From JACVRX01 sp963819885 (lineage in GTDB: Bacteria > Actinomycetota > Actinomycetes > Jiangellales > Jiangellaceae), in contig CAWFXV010000008.1 of the NCBI GenBank assembly GCA_963819885.1, forward strand, positions 9,784 through 73,783: DNA of 64,000 bases, read 5' to 3'. How positions within the stretch are numbered: the stretch's first letter is position 1; each line of letters begins with the position of its first letter. Positions 8,211 through 16,856 of this stretch are shown one piece after another. The position numbers were made by a program, and so were the translations under genes. Under the pieces are notes generated by a model. That model saw only the letters and a program-made list of their open reading frames with translations, was not told the DNA's origin and searched no databases.

Positions 8211-10169
8211 ATGGGGGACGAAGCCAGCTGGGCGGATCGGGTCTTGGTCGCGCTAGCACAGCTTGCGTCAAGCCCGGTCGAGCAGCCGACTGAAATCACG
8301 ACGAAAACCGACAAAGACGCCGCGGACGCTGGCGCTCCCGAGGGAGCGGTCCTGGAAGAGGTGGCGCTTCAGTTTGCGGACCGCTTTGCCGCCGAGGACC
8401 GCGTCTATGAGGGCTTGATTGACGACGCCAAGCCGGCCTGGCACCTCAAGGTGCGTGAGGCGATCGATGCGCTGAAGAAGAAACGGCTCGTCTCGCGCGG
8501 GCCCGACCTGGCCCTGACGAAGACGGGTCGAGGGGCGGTCCAGACTGCTCGAGATCGGCTCGCCAAGGAGGCCGAAAGTCGATCCCCCGAGCTGCTGTCC
8601 GAAGCGACCGGCCCGCCACGTTTGATGCTGTCCGGTGTGCTTGCCGCACCACTACGCGAGAGCGCAAGCACGGCCATCGGTGTGACGCCCACCGAGGACG
8701 ATGTCGAGCTGACCGAAACACCCACCGACTCCGAGGCGTCCGAGGACGAGACCAGCGAACCGCCGACCAGGGACGATCAGACGCACATCATGATCGAGCT
8801 CAACCAGCGCTACGGCCACGGACCCGAAGGGGCCTTCAATCGGCTGCAGCGGCTGTGGGCACGGGTAACCAATGGCGAACGTCCATACCGGCTCACCGAG
8901 GAGTACGCGACCGGAGCGCTTAGCTGGTCGCAGTTGCTTTGCCTTGTCTCGGCCGATGCCACGCCTGTGGACTGGTCCCAGCGCGCGATCTTCCGGGTCT
9001 GGCCGGACTTCGAGGTAAAGCCGCATATTGACGCTTCCATCGTCACCGTCAAGGCGGATGCAGCGCACCGATCCTTCAACTGCTACGGCGACGACATCGT
9101 CTGGGCGGTCGTGGACTCAGGCATCGACGAGGAGCACCCGCACTTCAAGGGCTACGGCACGTTGAGCGATCCCGCGGTCAAGGACTTGCACCGTACGTTT
9201 AGTGGAACCGCGGACCCGATCTCCGAAGGTGCCCTGACCGACGATATGGGTCACGGAACGCACGTCGCGGGCATCATTGCCGGCGGCCTGGACAGCTGGG
9301 CGGAAGGGTCCGACGACAAGGTGGTCGTGACTCAGGAGCGCTACAACGTGGCGGACCCGGACAACCCCTTCCACCAACCACGGAAGGTCAAAGACCCGAG
9401 GGCCAAGCTCGTCGGGATGGCGCCGCGGGCCAAACTCGTGAGCCTGAAGGTGCTCGACCGCGGGGGCAGCGCCGGGGAGCGGGCCGGGCGCGTGATCCAG
9501 GCGCTGGCGTACATACGCGAGATCAACGCGGCCAGTGACAAGCTGCCGCGGATCCACGGGGTCAACCTGAGCCTGGGCTACGACTTCGACCCGGAGTGGT
9601 TCGCCTGTGGCCGCAGCCCGCTGTGCCAGGAGGTTGACAAGCTGGTGCGAACAGGTGTGGTCGTCGTCGCGGCCGCCGGTAACTCGGGGTACGGCAGGAT
9701 CGCCACACAGTTTCGAGCGCCACAGAACTTCAGCTTTGGGATGACGATCAACGATCCGGGCAACGCCGAGCGAGCGATCACAGTCGGGTCGACGCACCGT
9801 GACTCTCCGCATGGCTACGGGGTCTCGTACTTCTCGTCCCGCGGACCCACCGGGGACGGTCGCCGCAAGCCCGATCTTGTGGCTCCAGGAGAGCGGATAA
9901 CGTCGGCAGCGGCGGGTGCCTTGAAGGCACCCGTCAACCTCGAGCTCGCGCATGATGCGGCCGTGTACGTCGAGTCGAGCGGGACGAGCATGGCGGCTCC
10001 CCACGTGTCGGGTGCCATCGCCGCATTCCTGTCCGTCCGACGGGAGTTCGTCGGCCGCCCAGACGACGTGAAGCGGATCTTCGTCGAGTCCGCCACGCCC
10101 CTGGGACGTGACCCGACCTTTGAGGGCGGCGGTCTCCTGGACCTCATGCGCGCTCTGCAGGCGGTGTGA
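8211..10169 (+). CDS. Cytosolic S8 (subtilisin-like) serine peptidase with N-terminal extension
   Basis: 652 residues from ATG 8211, preceded by a purine-rich AGGGAGGGGGG. No signal peptide or membrane helix is present, unusual for a subtilase. Residues 45-120 look like a winged-helix-type domain (LKVREAIDALKKKRLVSR, then LTKTGRGAV). An acidic linker (about 155-190) leads to a pro-domain-like segment and the peptidase: D302 in VVDSGID, H351 in GHGTHVAG, oxyanion N491 in AAAGNSG and catalytic S593 in SGTSMAAPHVSG. All triad residues are present, so it should be active. The downstream hydrolase starts 37 bases later. Confidence 0.9.
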   Translation: MGDEASWADRVLVALAQLASSPVEQPTEITTKTDKDAADAGAPEGAVLEEVALQFADRFAAEDRVYEGLIDDAKPAWHLKVREAIDALKKKRLVSRGPDLALTKTGRGAVQTARDRLAKEAESRSPELLSEATGPPRLMLSGVLAAPLRESASTAIGVTPTEDDVELTETPTDSEASEDETSEPPTRDDQTHIMIELNQRYGHGPEGAFNRLQRLWARVTNGERPYRLTEEYATGALSWSQLLCLVSADATPVDWSQRAIFRVWPDFEVKPHIDASIVTVKADAAHRSFNCYGDDIVWAVVDSGIDEEHPHFKGYGTLSDPAVKDLHRTFSGTADPISEGALTDDMGHGTHVAGIIAGGLDSWAEGSDDKVVVTQERYNVADPDNPFHQPRKVKDPRAKLVGMAPRAKLVSLKVLDRGGSAGERAGRVIQALAYIREINAASDKLPRIHGVNLSLGYDFDPEWFACGRSPLCQEVDKLVRTGVVVVAAAGNSGYGRIATQFRAPQNFSFGMTINDPGNAERAITVGSTHRDSPHGYGVSYFSSRGPTGDGRRKPDLVAPGERITSAAAGALKAPVNLELAHDAAVYVESSGTSMAAPHVSGAIAAFLSVRREFVGRPDDVKRIFVESATPLGRDPTFEGGGLLDLMRALQAV

Positions 10170-10206
10170 CTGATCAACGCCAATCATCTGTGACCGGAGG
10201 ACCACA

Positions 10207-11587
10207 ATGTCGGACACCATCGCGGGACTGCCGTTCTGGCAACTCACCTTCGACAAGGACGGCGACATCGACCAAGCCGCGACGAGGGCCGTCGTCGACG
10301 AGATCATGTCCAAGAGGGTCACCGATCTCGTGGTTTTCTCGCACGGCTGGAACAGCAGCCAGGCCACGGCCAGGCGGCTCTACGAGCGCTTCTTCGAGAC
10401 AATGGCGCCGCAGCTTGCTCAGGCAACTCGTCCGACGACTGCCGGATTCGTCGGGGTGTTCTGGCCGTCGCAGCGATGGTCGGACGAGCCGATTCCGGAT
10501 TTCGCGGACCGGGATGCCGACTCCGGTTCAGGTGGTGGCGGCGCGGCGGGCCTGGAACCCGCCGGAGGCGAGATCGTCCTGTCCGATCCTCGCCTTGATC
10601 CCCAGACGCTCGATCAGCTCAAGGAGCTCTTCCCCACGGGGGCCGACCAGCTTGACCGGATGGCCGAGCTGTTGGCCGGCGAACCGACCGCGGCCGCGGT
10701 GAGCGACTTCTTCAACCAGATGAAGGACTTTGCCGCGGTCACGTCGGAGGGTACAGACGACGGCGAGGGCGATACGCCGTCGGACACCGGTGCCGGGCCT
10801 CGAATGTTGGAGGACGAGGACACCGAGCTGTTCCAACGCTATGTCGACGGCCTCAGCGAGTCCGGAGTAGTCGTCGAGGACTTCTCCGGGTGGAGCCGCT
10901 GGGATCGGCAGCGGTCTGGCCAAGATCTGGCACGGAGCAAAGGAGGCCCTGCGCCAGCTCACCTACTGGCAGATGAAGAATCGAGCCGGCGTAGTCGGCA
11001 AGAACGGGCTGGGCCGGTTCGTCGCGCGGCTGCGCGGCACGGCCCCGCAAGTGCGGGTGCACCTGGTGGGCCACAGCTTCGGCGCCCGCGTGGTTTCGTA
11101 CGCTCTCGCCGGACTCCCGGACAGCGCATCTCCGTCGCCGGTCAAGTCGGTGACCTTGCTGCAAGGGGCATTCTCGCACTACGCCTTCGCCGACCCGCAT
11201 CCGTTCGACGCGAACCGCAAGGGCGCGCTGGCCGGGCGGCTGAGCCGCATCGACGGTCCGCTCACGGTCTGCTTTTCCACTCACGACGGGGCCGTGGGCA
11301 CGTTCTATCCGTTGGCCTCGTTGGCCGCCCGAGACGACTCGGCGGCACTGATCAAGCCGTCCGTGCGGTGGGGCGGCATGGGCGCCGACGGCGCCCAAGG
11401 CGTTAACGCCGATGTCGCGACGATCCAAGCCGTTGGGGGCAGCTACCCGTTCGGCGACGGCAAAGCACTGAACATCGACGCATCCGACGTGGTCAAGAAC
11501 GGCCCCGCGCCGATTGGCGCACACAGCGACATCGTGCATCCTGAACTGACCTGGGTCGTACTTTCCGGCGGGCGCATCGTCGGCTGA
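10207..11587 (+). pseudogene. Alpha/beta hydrolase split by a +1 frameshift
   Basis: The first frame (from ATG 10207) gives residues up to about VVEDFSG with the oxyanion-type strand VVFSHGWNSS. It then becomes junk. The frame one base later opens right after a TAG at 10868 and reads AAGIGSGLAKIWHGAKEALR into the ORF at 10973, which has the nucleophile elbow LVGHSFGARVV and a C-terminal His region. Removing one base near 10891 (in CCGGGTGG) joins the halves into a single protein of about 459 residues. Either a real inactivating frameshift or an assembly error. It follows the subtilase closely and is probably in the same transcript. Confidence 0.75.
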
Positions 11588-11610
11588 CCATTACTCAGAT
11601 GGCGTCTGCT

Positions 11611-11910
11611 TCAAGACGCCAACAGCTGGTCGAGGGTGAGACCAGTAATGCGTGCGTCCTCGGCTGCCGGTAACCGCTGCGGGGCGATGGATTCGAGAGC
11701 ACGATCCGGTCCAGGTATTGCTCCTAGTTGCCTGAGTCCGTCTAGTTCGTCCTTGACCAGCAATGCAACCCGCTTCTGGTCAGCTGGCGTCAGGTCACGG
11801 CAGTTCCAGGCCCGGGCGATCGCCTCCGTACGGCGGCTCGCGAAGGTGTCCTGCTGGCCGCGGATGAACGCCTCGCCGGCTTCGCGAATCAAGGTGTCGA
11901 TCTCAGGCAA
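11611..11910 (-). CDS. Small helical protein of unknown function
   Basis: The frame opens with a TTG at 11910, three bases after the TGA that ends the broken upstream frame, and encodes 99 mostly helical residues (AGEAFIRGQQ, RRTEAIARAW, TPADQKRVALLVKDEL, LTLDQLLAS). No transmembrane segment or signal peptide. Codon use looks coding. The missing conventional start and close fit to the disrupted gene upstream suggest coupled translation, or that it is the last part of a longer damaged gene. Not recognised. Confidence 0.45.
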   Translation of the reverse strand: MPEIDTLIREAGEAFIRGQQDTFASRRTEAIARAWNCRDLTPADQKRVALLVKDELDGLRQLGAIPGPDRALESIAPQRLPAAEDARITGLTLDQLLAS

Positions 11911-11913
11911 GCG

Positions 11914-12304
11914 TCAGTCGTCACGGTCAGGACGGCATTCGACTCGCATCACCAAATAGTCGATGCCGGTGGGGAGATTCGCGTCGCCATGCGCTGGTTG
12001 AAGCCGCAATGCTGGTACAACGCGGCTTCGATCTCGACTGTGCCACCGTTGAACGGCACCAGCGGCGTGATCGGAAATCCAGCCTGGCCCCGGGCGTCGT
12101 CCAGTCCTGGGGAGGCCGAGCGAACGTGGCGAACGTGGTCGGCTCGGCGCCGACGAAGCTGAGCGAAACGCCGCCGTGTAGCGCGGGGAAGTGGGTGGCC
12201 CCATGATTTCTGCTGGGCCAGGAAGCCCTCGGCCAGCCAGAGCCGTAGATATCCGGTGTGCGGATGAACCGGCGCGTTCGAGGCACCCAGCGGATGGCGG
12301 TCAT
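11914..12304 (-). pseudogene. Frame-disrupted gene of unknown family
   Basis: Protein-like sequence on the minus strand switches frame several times. One frame from ATG 12304 gives FPALHGGVSLSFVGAEPTTF and FARPPQDWTTPGARLDF; a second supplies LWLAEGFLAQQKSWG before it and PITPLVPFNGGTVEIEAALY after it; a third gives HGDANLPTGIDYLVMRVE to the TGA at 11914. Joined, they form about 125 residues. At least three shifts are needed, near 12240/12205, 12075 and 11990, so either the gene has decayed or the sequence is poor here. No family recognised. Confidence 0.5.
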
Positions 12305-12423
12305 GTGCTATGCGTCGTGACAGCCTCAAATGACTGGCGCTTCCGTGAGGGGAGGCGGATGCTCGAGTGATACGAACCGACGGTCCCTGCGCTGGCGGTC
12401 GCACACTTGTCGCGGGAGGGTCC

Positions 12424-13254
12424 ATGGCCGCCAACCGATCGGCGCAGGAGTGCCGGTTCACGGTCGTGCAAGGGCCGGCGCCGGGATCGAGCTTCGCTAT
12501 CCCTGCCGGCCGTTCGGAGATCGGCCGGCAGGTCGGGATGCCGATCCAGCTAACTGACGCAACAGTGAGCCGCCGGCACGCCGAGATCTCCCGCTCTGCG
12601 GCAGGCGTAACCGTCGTAGACCTCGGGTCGGCGAATGGCACCTTCGTCAACCGCGTGCGATTGAAGGGCCCACGCGAGCTTCGTGATGGCGACGAGTTGC
12701 GGCTGGGTGCAGTTGTCCTGCGCTTCTCTACGGGAGCCGCACCGACGGGTACCGTGCCAATTCCTCCGCCCACCGCCGAGGCCGCAAGCCGGCCGACCGT
12801 GCCGTCGTTCGGCGACGTGCGGGGTCCGGTCCAGACAGGGGGTGGCCAGCAGTACAGCGCGGGCAGGGACCAATACGTCGCGGGCAAAGATCAGTACCTC
12901 GACCAGAGCGTCAACGTGCAGGACGACTACGATCCGTGGGACGAGCTCTTCCAGGGCAGGGGCCTGGGTCGCGCGCTGATGGCCATTGGCGGCTTGATCG
13001 CGCTGATCGGCTTCGGCATGTGGATGTACGTGATCTTCTCGGGGTTCGGAGGGAGCGTCTCCGACCCGTTCGGGATAGAACTGGTCCCGGGAGTACCCAT
13101 GGGCGTCGTTGGCTTCGTCGCCTTCGGGGCTGGCGGCGTCCTCGCCGCTATCGGCAGCGGCATGTCGAAGTCGGCCCGCAAGCGGGAGGAACGCCTTCGC
13201 CGCGAACGTGGGCGGCAACCGGTGGCGAGGAAGCGGCGCGATGGACGCAGATGA
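12424..13254 (+). CDS. FHA-domain membrane protein with QYxAGxD heptad repeats
   Basis: 276 residues; ATG 12424 is preceded by GGGAGGG at proper spacing. Residues 8-100 are an FHA domain: the GR..G, S-R-R-H and N-G-T-F-V-N signature blocks are all present, so it should bind phosphothreonine peptides. A Pro/Ala linker leads to FGDVRGPVQTGGG and short repeats of seven residues, QYSAGRD, QYVAGKD, QYLDQS. Two membrane helices follow (about 182-207 and 222-245) and a basic tail (KSARKREERLRRERG). Probably a membrane-anchored phosphopeptide reader. It overlaps the next gene, which carries the same repeat, by 14 bases. Confidence 0.85.
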   Translation: MAANRSAQECRFTVVQGPAPGSSFAIPAGRSEIGRQVGMPIQLTDATVSRRHAEISRSAAGVTVVDLGSANGTFVNRVRLKGPRELRDGDELRLGAVVLRFSTGAAPTGTVPIPPPTAEAASRPTVPSFGDVRGPVQTGGGQQYSAGRDQYVAGKDQYLDQSVNVQDDYDPWDELFQGRGLGRALMAIGGLIALIGFGMWMYVIFSGFGGSVSDPFGIELVPGVPMGVVGFVAFGAGGVLAAIGSGMSKSARKREERLRRERGRQPVARKRRDGRR

Positions 13255-13669
13255 CCGGTTCGGCGATGTCGTCGGGCCGGTGCAGACCGGCGGCGGCGTG
13301 CAGTACACGGCTGGCCGCGACCAGTACGTGGCTCACGGGGACCAGTACGTCGCGGGACGCGACCAGGTGGTGCAGACCGGACCAGCCGAGATGCTCGCTG
13401 AGCTGGCGTCAATTCGGCAGGCGCTCGGCGAGCTGAGGCTTACCGCGGCAGAGCGAAACGGCGTCGAAGCCGACGTTGCCGCAATGGAGGCCGCCGCGCG
13501 GGCTGACGAACCCGATGCAAGTGCGCTCCGTCAGCGCTTGGAGTCGCTCACCAGCACGCTGAAGGATGCAGGGGCGCTGGCGTCGGCAGGCTCGACACTG
13601 GTCGACTCGATCGCGAAGCTCGCCCGCTGGCTCGGCCCGTTGGGCGCAGGGGTCCTCAGCATGCTGTGA
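13241..13669 (+). CDS. Heptad-repeat protein, partner of the FHA protein
   Basis: 142 residues from ATG 13241, inside the end of the FHA gene and preceded by GAGGAAG. Residues 6-45 repeat the FHA protein's motif almost exactly: FGDVVGPVQTGGG then QYTAGRD, QYVAHGD, QYVAGRD and a decayed fourth unit. Residues 48-110 are a long amphipathic helix pair or coiled coil (LAELASIRQALGELRLTAAE). The C-terminus is hydrophobic and glycine-rich (LARWLGPLGAGVLSML), possibly membrane-active. Function unknown; the shared repeat predicts direct co-assembly with the FHA protein. Confidence 0.75.
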   Translation: MDADDRFGDVVGPVQTGGGVQYTAGRDQYVAHGDQYVAGRDQVVQTGPAEMLAELASIRQALGELRLTAAERNGVEADVAAMEAAARADEPDASALRQRLESLTSTLKDAGALASAGSTLVDSIAKLARWLGPLGAGVLSML

Positions 13670-13816
13670 AAGGCCGCGTCGGCGGCCGGAAAGCCCGCGT
13701 GTACCGCCAGCACCGGTCACATACCGTCATCTCATCCACATGGTTTGGCAACCCGCTGGCCGTGCGTCCGCTGGCGGGGGAGATCGGGGGATGGTCGCGT
13801 TCGTAGGGTTGCCGAT

Positions 13817-14254
13817 ATGCGTGTAGGTGACAGTGCGACCCGCACCCGCCTGGTGCGGACGAACGACATCGAGCTCTTCACCGAGATCACGGGTGACCGG
13901 AACCCTCTGCACTACGACGCCGAACTCGCTGCCCGCAGCCGCTTCGGCGGAATCGTCGTGCAGGGAGGGGTCACCAGCGGCCTACTCAACGCTCTTGTTG
14001 CCGAAGACCTGCCGGGCCCGGGCAGCGTGTTTCTCCACGTCGAGTGGAGCTTCCGTGCACCGGTGCGGCCGGGCGACGTCATCACCGCAAACGCGGAGGT
14101 GACCAGCATGCGCGGCGACAAGCCGATCGTGACCCTGGCCACCAGCATCGTCAACCAGGACGGTGTGGTGGTGCTCGACGGCACCGCCATCGTTTGGCGC
14201 GACCCCACCGTCGCCGCTTCCGCCGACCCAGGATCCGCGCCTGCAGCGGGCTGA
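13817..14254 (+). CDS. MaoC-like (R)-specific enoyl-CoA hydratase
   Basis: 145 residues from ATG 13817; the upstream extension of the frame is not protein-like. The hydratase-2 motif is intact: ITGDRNPLH, then ARSRFGGIVVQGG, giving the catalytic Asp/His pair on a hot-dog fold. It is the length of a single-domain MaoC protein such as those that feed acyl-CoA into polyhydroxyalkanoate or fatty-acid pathways. Cytosolic. It stands alone; neighbours give no pathway. Confidence 0.88.
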   Translation: MRVGDSATRTRLVRTNDIELFTEITGDRNPLHYDAELAARSRFGGIVVQGGVTSGLLNALVAEDLPGPGSVFLHVEWSFRAPVRPGDVITANAEVTSMRGDKPIVTLATSIVNQDGVVVLDGTAIVWRDPTVAASADPGSAPAAG

Positions 14255-14417
14255 AGCAAGCGCACCAACCTGGGGCGAGTTGTTGAATGTGCTCCGTCCG
14301 GCGCCATCAAGTGGCACAATCCGGTGCCCGTGATATCGCCGAGGATCGGCCGCGGACGCAGCAATCGGCAAAGAACTGCGACCTTGGTCGATCCCCACAA
14401 CGAAGCCGAAGAAGGCC

Positions 14418-15125
14418 GTGCGCCGTAGAACTCGCGTGGACCAGCAGTCTCCCCTTCTGGGCGGAACGTCCCCGTCGTGGATTCGGGTCATCCTGGACAC
14501 GGTCACGCTGTGGTGGGAACGACGTCGCCAGTTTCGCCGTCAACACCACGCCGACCAGCGGCGTTCGCGGCTCTGGATCCCAGTCCTGTGCGGTCTCGTT
14601 GTGCTGGCTGGCGGGCTGCTCGTCCGGGCCGGAATCAGGTCGGCTGATCCCGTCCTCGACGCCGCGGCCACTCCGGCTCTGACCCCTAGCTCCGAGCAAC
14701 AGGACGATCTGACCGGGCCAGCCAGCCGCTCGCCAGGCGAGCCCAGCCGTGCGAACTCGGACCGAGCGGCATCACTGGCCCGGGCCGCCGCCGGTGCCGA
14801 GATAGCAGCTCGGGCCGACATCGACGTGTCCGCTCGAGCAGCGATTGCGCTGCGGGAAGGGAAGATCGACGGTCGGGTCCTGGTCGTGCTTGCCTCGCTG
14901 GCAACGGCTGACCTGATCACAGCCGTGGACGTGCCGCCAACCGGCGGAACCGCCGAAGTCGAGAATCTGGAAATGGGCGTCGTCGATGTCGACCGGGTTC
15001 TCGACTGGTTGCACATCCAGAGCAGGCTCAGCCCCGACCGGATAGAGGTTCGCCGCGAGTCCTCGGTCGCCTATCTGGTACTCATCTACGACACACCTGA
15101 ACCGCCCGGACTCTTTCCGTCGTAG
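14418..15125 (+). CDS. Single-pass membrane protein, unknown function
   Basis: 235 residues from GTG 14418, preceded by GAAGAAGG. A basic N-terminal segment (WWERRRQFRRQHH) precedes one hydrophobic helix at about residues 52-71, giving an N-in topology with an exported C-terminal domain. That domain has a Ser/Pro-rich linker, an Ala-rich helix and a compact alpha/beta part (VLVVLASLATADLITAVDV). No family recognised. It lies 32 bases before the DUF4397 gene and may be part of that exported-protein cluster. Confidence 0.65.
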   Translation: MRRRTRVDQQSPLLGGTSPSWIRVILDTVTLWWERRRQFRRQHHADQRRSRLWIPVLCGLVVLAGGLLVRAGIRSADPVLDAAATPALTPSSEQQDDLTGPASRSPGEPSRANSDRAASLARAAAGAEIAARADIDVSARAAIALREGKIDGRVLVVLASLATADLITAVDVPPTGGTAEVENLEMGVVDVDRVLDWLHIQSRLSPDRIEVRRESSVAYLVLIYDTPEPPGLFPS

Positions 15126-15157
15126 CAACTGTCCGTTCTCTACCCCTGGGGGACCCA

Positions 15158-15994
15158 ATGATTCGTGCCACTGCACGCATCGCGATCGTCGTCCTGTCGT
15201 TGGCTCTCAGCACGCTTTGCCTCGGCATCACGGCGTCCGCCGCGTCCGACGACGTCGGCTATCTGAGACTCGCCCACCTATCGCCTGACACCCCAAAGGT
15301 GGACGTCTACGTCGCGTCGTTCGGCAGTGAAGACCAACCGACCGTCCTTCGAAGCGTTGGGTACGGCGCCTTTTCTCCGTACCAGCCGGTTCCCGCCGGG
15401 TCCTACACGATCGCCATGCGGCTGGAAGGGGCTCCCGCGAGCGAGCCACCGGTGCTTTCCACGACTATCCAGCTCGAGGCCCACACCGCCGCCACCGTGG
15501 TCGGGATGGGTGAGAACACCGAGCTGGCGTTGGTCACGATCACCGACGGCATGGAGTTGCCCGGCGCAGGCAAGACCAAGGTTCGGGTCATCCAGGCTGC
15601 CATGTCTGTGCCGGCCGTCGACTCGGTCGAGGTCGCTGGCTCCGAGGTGGCAAGCGATCTCGCCTTCACCGAGTACAGCAACTACAGCGATGTCGCAGCT
15701 GGCGCTACCACTGTCCAGGCCAGCGCCGGTTCCGAAACCGCTGAGCAGTCGGCAGACCTGGTTGCCGGCGGCACATACACCGTCGTCGTCCAAGACGTTG
15801 AATCGGGCATCGGTGTGCTGGCGATCCAGGACTTCGCTGCTGCGAACGAGATCCCGACCGGAGGCGTCGAGGCCGGACTCGGTGGCTCTGCGGGTGGACT
15901 TGCTGATTCGTGGGCCTTCGTGGCGCTGGCCCTGGCCATCGCCGCGATTGCCGGTCTCGCTGTGACCCGCCGGCCCCGGGCAGGGAGCCGTTGA
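15158..15994 (+). CDS. DUF4397-domain secreted protein with C-terminal anchor
   Basis: 278 residues. A Sec signal peptide ends near ASA (residues 1-28). The body has the DUF4397 pattern of repeated beta domains (YLRLAHLSPDTPKVDVYV, then KVRVIQAAMSVPAVDSVEV). The C-terminus holds IPTGGV, a Gly-rich spacer, a hydrophobic helix (about 250-268) and a basic RRPR tail, the layout of a cell-wall sorting signal though not a canonical LPXTG. A class F sortase gene follows with no gap, so this is the natural candidate substrate. Inferred: surface protein anchored to the wall. Confidence 0.85.
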   Translation: MIRATARIAIVVLSLALSTLCLGITASAASDDVGYLRLAHLSPDTPKVDVYVASFGSEDQPTVLRSVGYGAFSPYQPVPAGSYTIAMRLEGAPASEPPVLSTTIQLEAHTAATVVGMGENTELALVTITDGMELPGAGKTKVRVIQAAMSVPAVDSVEVAGSEVASDLAFTEYSNYSDVAAGATTVQASAGSETAEQSADLVAGGTYTVVVQDVESGIGVLAIQDFAAANEIPTGGVEAGLGGSAGGLADSWAFVALALAIAAIAGLAVTRRPRAGSR

Positions 15995-16666
15995 GTGAGC
16001 GTCCGGGCACGGCACCGACGGAGCCGCGTCAGGCGCAGAGCGTGGTGGTCCGCTCTCCTGGTGGCGTCTGTGCTGCTTGCTGTGCCCGCTGCTGGCGCGC
16101 TGAGCGCTGATACGACCGTGCCGTCGGATCACCTCGGCACCGGGGGTGGCGCCGGGCTCGTGGAACCCCGGGCACCCACCGAGGTCCCGGGATCCGGACC
16201 GACCGAATCCGTCCAACCTGGCCGGATCCTCATCGAGGCGATCGGCGTTTCCGCCGACGTCGAGGTCGTCGGGCTGGCCGCCGACGGAACCCTCGGCATA
16301 CCGACCGATGTCGCCACTGTGGGCTGGTTCGCCGGCAGTAGCCGGCCGGGTGAGATGGGGCCGGCGGTGATGGTGGGCCATCTGGACTCCGTCGATGGAC
16401 CGGCGGTGTTTGCCCGCCTTTCGCAAGTCCGAGTCGGTGATCTCATCACGGTGGAAAACGGTGACGGATCGGCCCCAGCGTTCACCGTCTCGGCAGTGTC
16501 CCGGCATCCGAAGCGGTCCTTTCCGACGCAGGCCGTATACGGCCCGACGCCTGATGCCGAGTTGCATTTGATCACGTGCGGAGGCAGATATGACCGGGAC
16601 GACGGCTACACCGACAACGTCGTGGTGACCGCCAAGGCAGCCACCGACGAGACCATGAAGGGATAG
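15995..16666 (+). CDS. Class F sortase
   Basis: 223 residues from GTG 15995, directly after the DUF4397 stop. An N-terminal hydrophobic helix (about 17-37) anchors it. The sortase fold residues are all present: H129 in MVGHLDS, catalytic C195 in LITCGG and R201 in RYDRDD. Size and motifs match the small actinobacterial class F enzymes. It should cleave a sorting signal and transfer the protein to the cell wall or an unknown nucleophile; the adjacent DUF4397 protein is the likely client. Confidence 0.9.
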   Translation: MSVRARHRRSRVRRRAWWSALLVASVLLAVPAAGALSADTTVPSDHLGTGGGAGLVEPRAPTEVPGSGPTESVQPGRILIEAIGVSADVEVVGLAADGTLGIPTDVATVGWFAGSSRPGEMGPAVMVGHLDSVDGPAVFARLSQVRVGDLITVENGDGSAPAFTVSAVSRHPKRSFPTQAVYGPTPDAELHLITCGGRYDRDDGYTDNVVVTAKAATDETMKG

Positions 16667-16856
16667 AGCAACGGCGGTTTTCTTAGCGGGCCGAGAGTTC
16701 ATTCGCGCAATGCAGGAACAGTGACTATGCCGGGTCGAGATCTGAAAAGCATGATCGAGCACGATCAACCCGTAGGATGCCAACGGTCATTCGTCCTCGG
16801 ACGATTGGTGAGGCCCACGGCTTCGTCTCTGTTGGCGTGCCGTCGGGCGGTTGGCG

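Noticed and set aside
9117..10367. 416-codon minus-strand frame under the subtilase
   Set aside because: The plus strand holds an intact catalytic triad and the antisense frame shows no motif.
11949..12887. 312-codon minus-strand frame covering the FHA gene start
   Set aside because: Only its end looks coding, and that part belongs to the broken gene at 11914-12304; the rest is antisense to the FHA domain.
15278..16783. 501-codon minus-strand frame across the DUF4397 and sortase genes
   Set aside because: Both plus-strand genes have signal peptides and active-site motifs; the opposite frame is low complexity.
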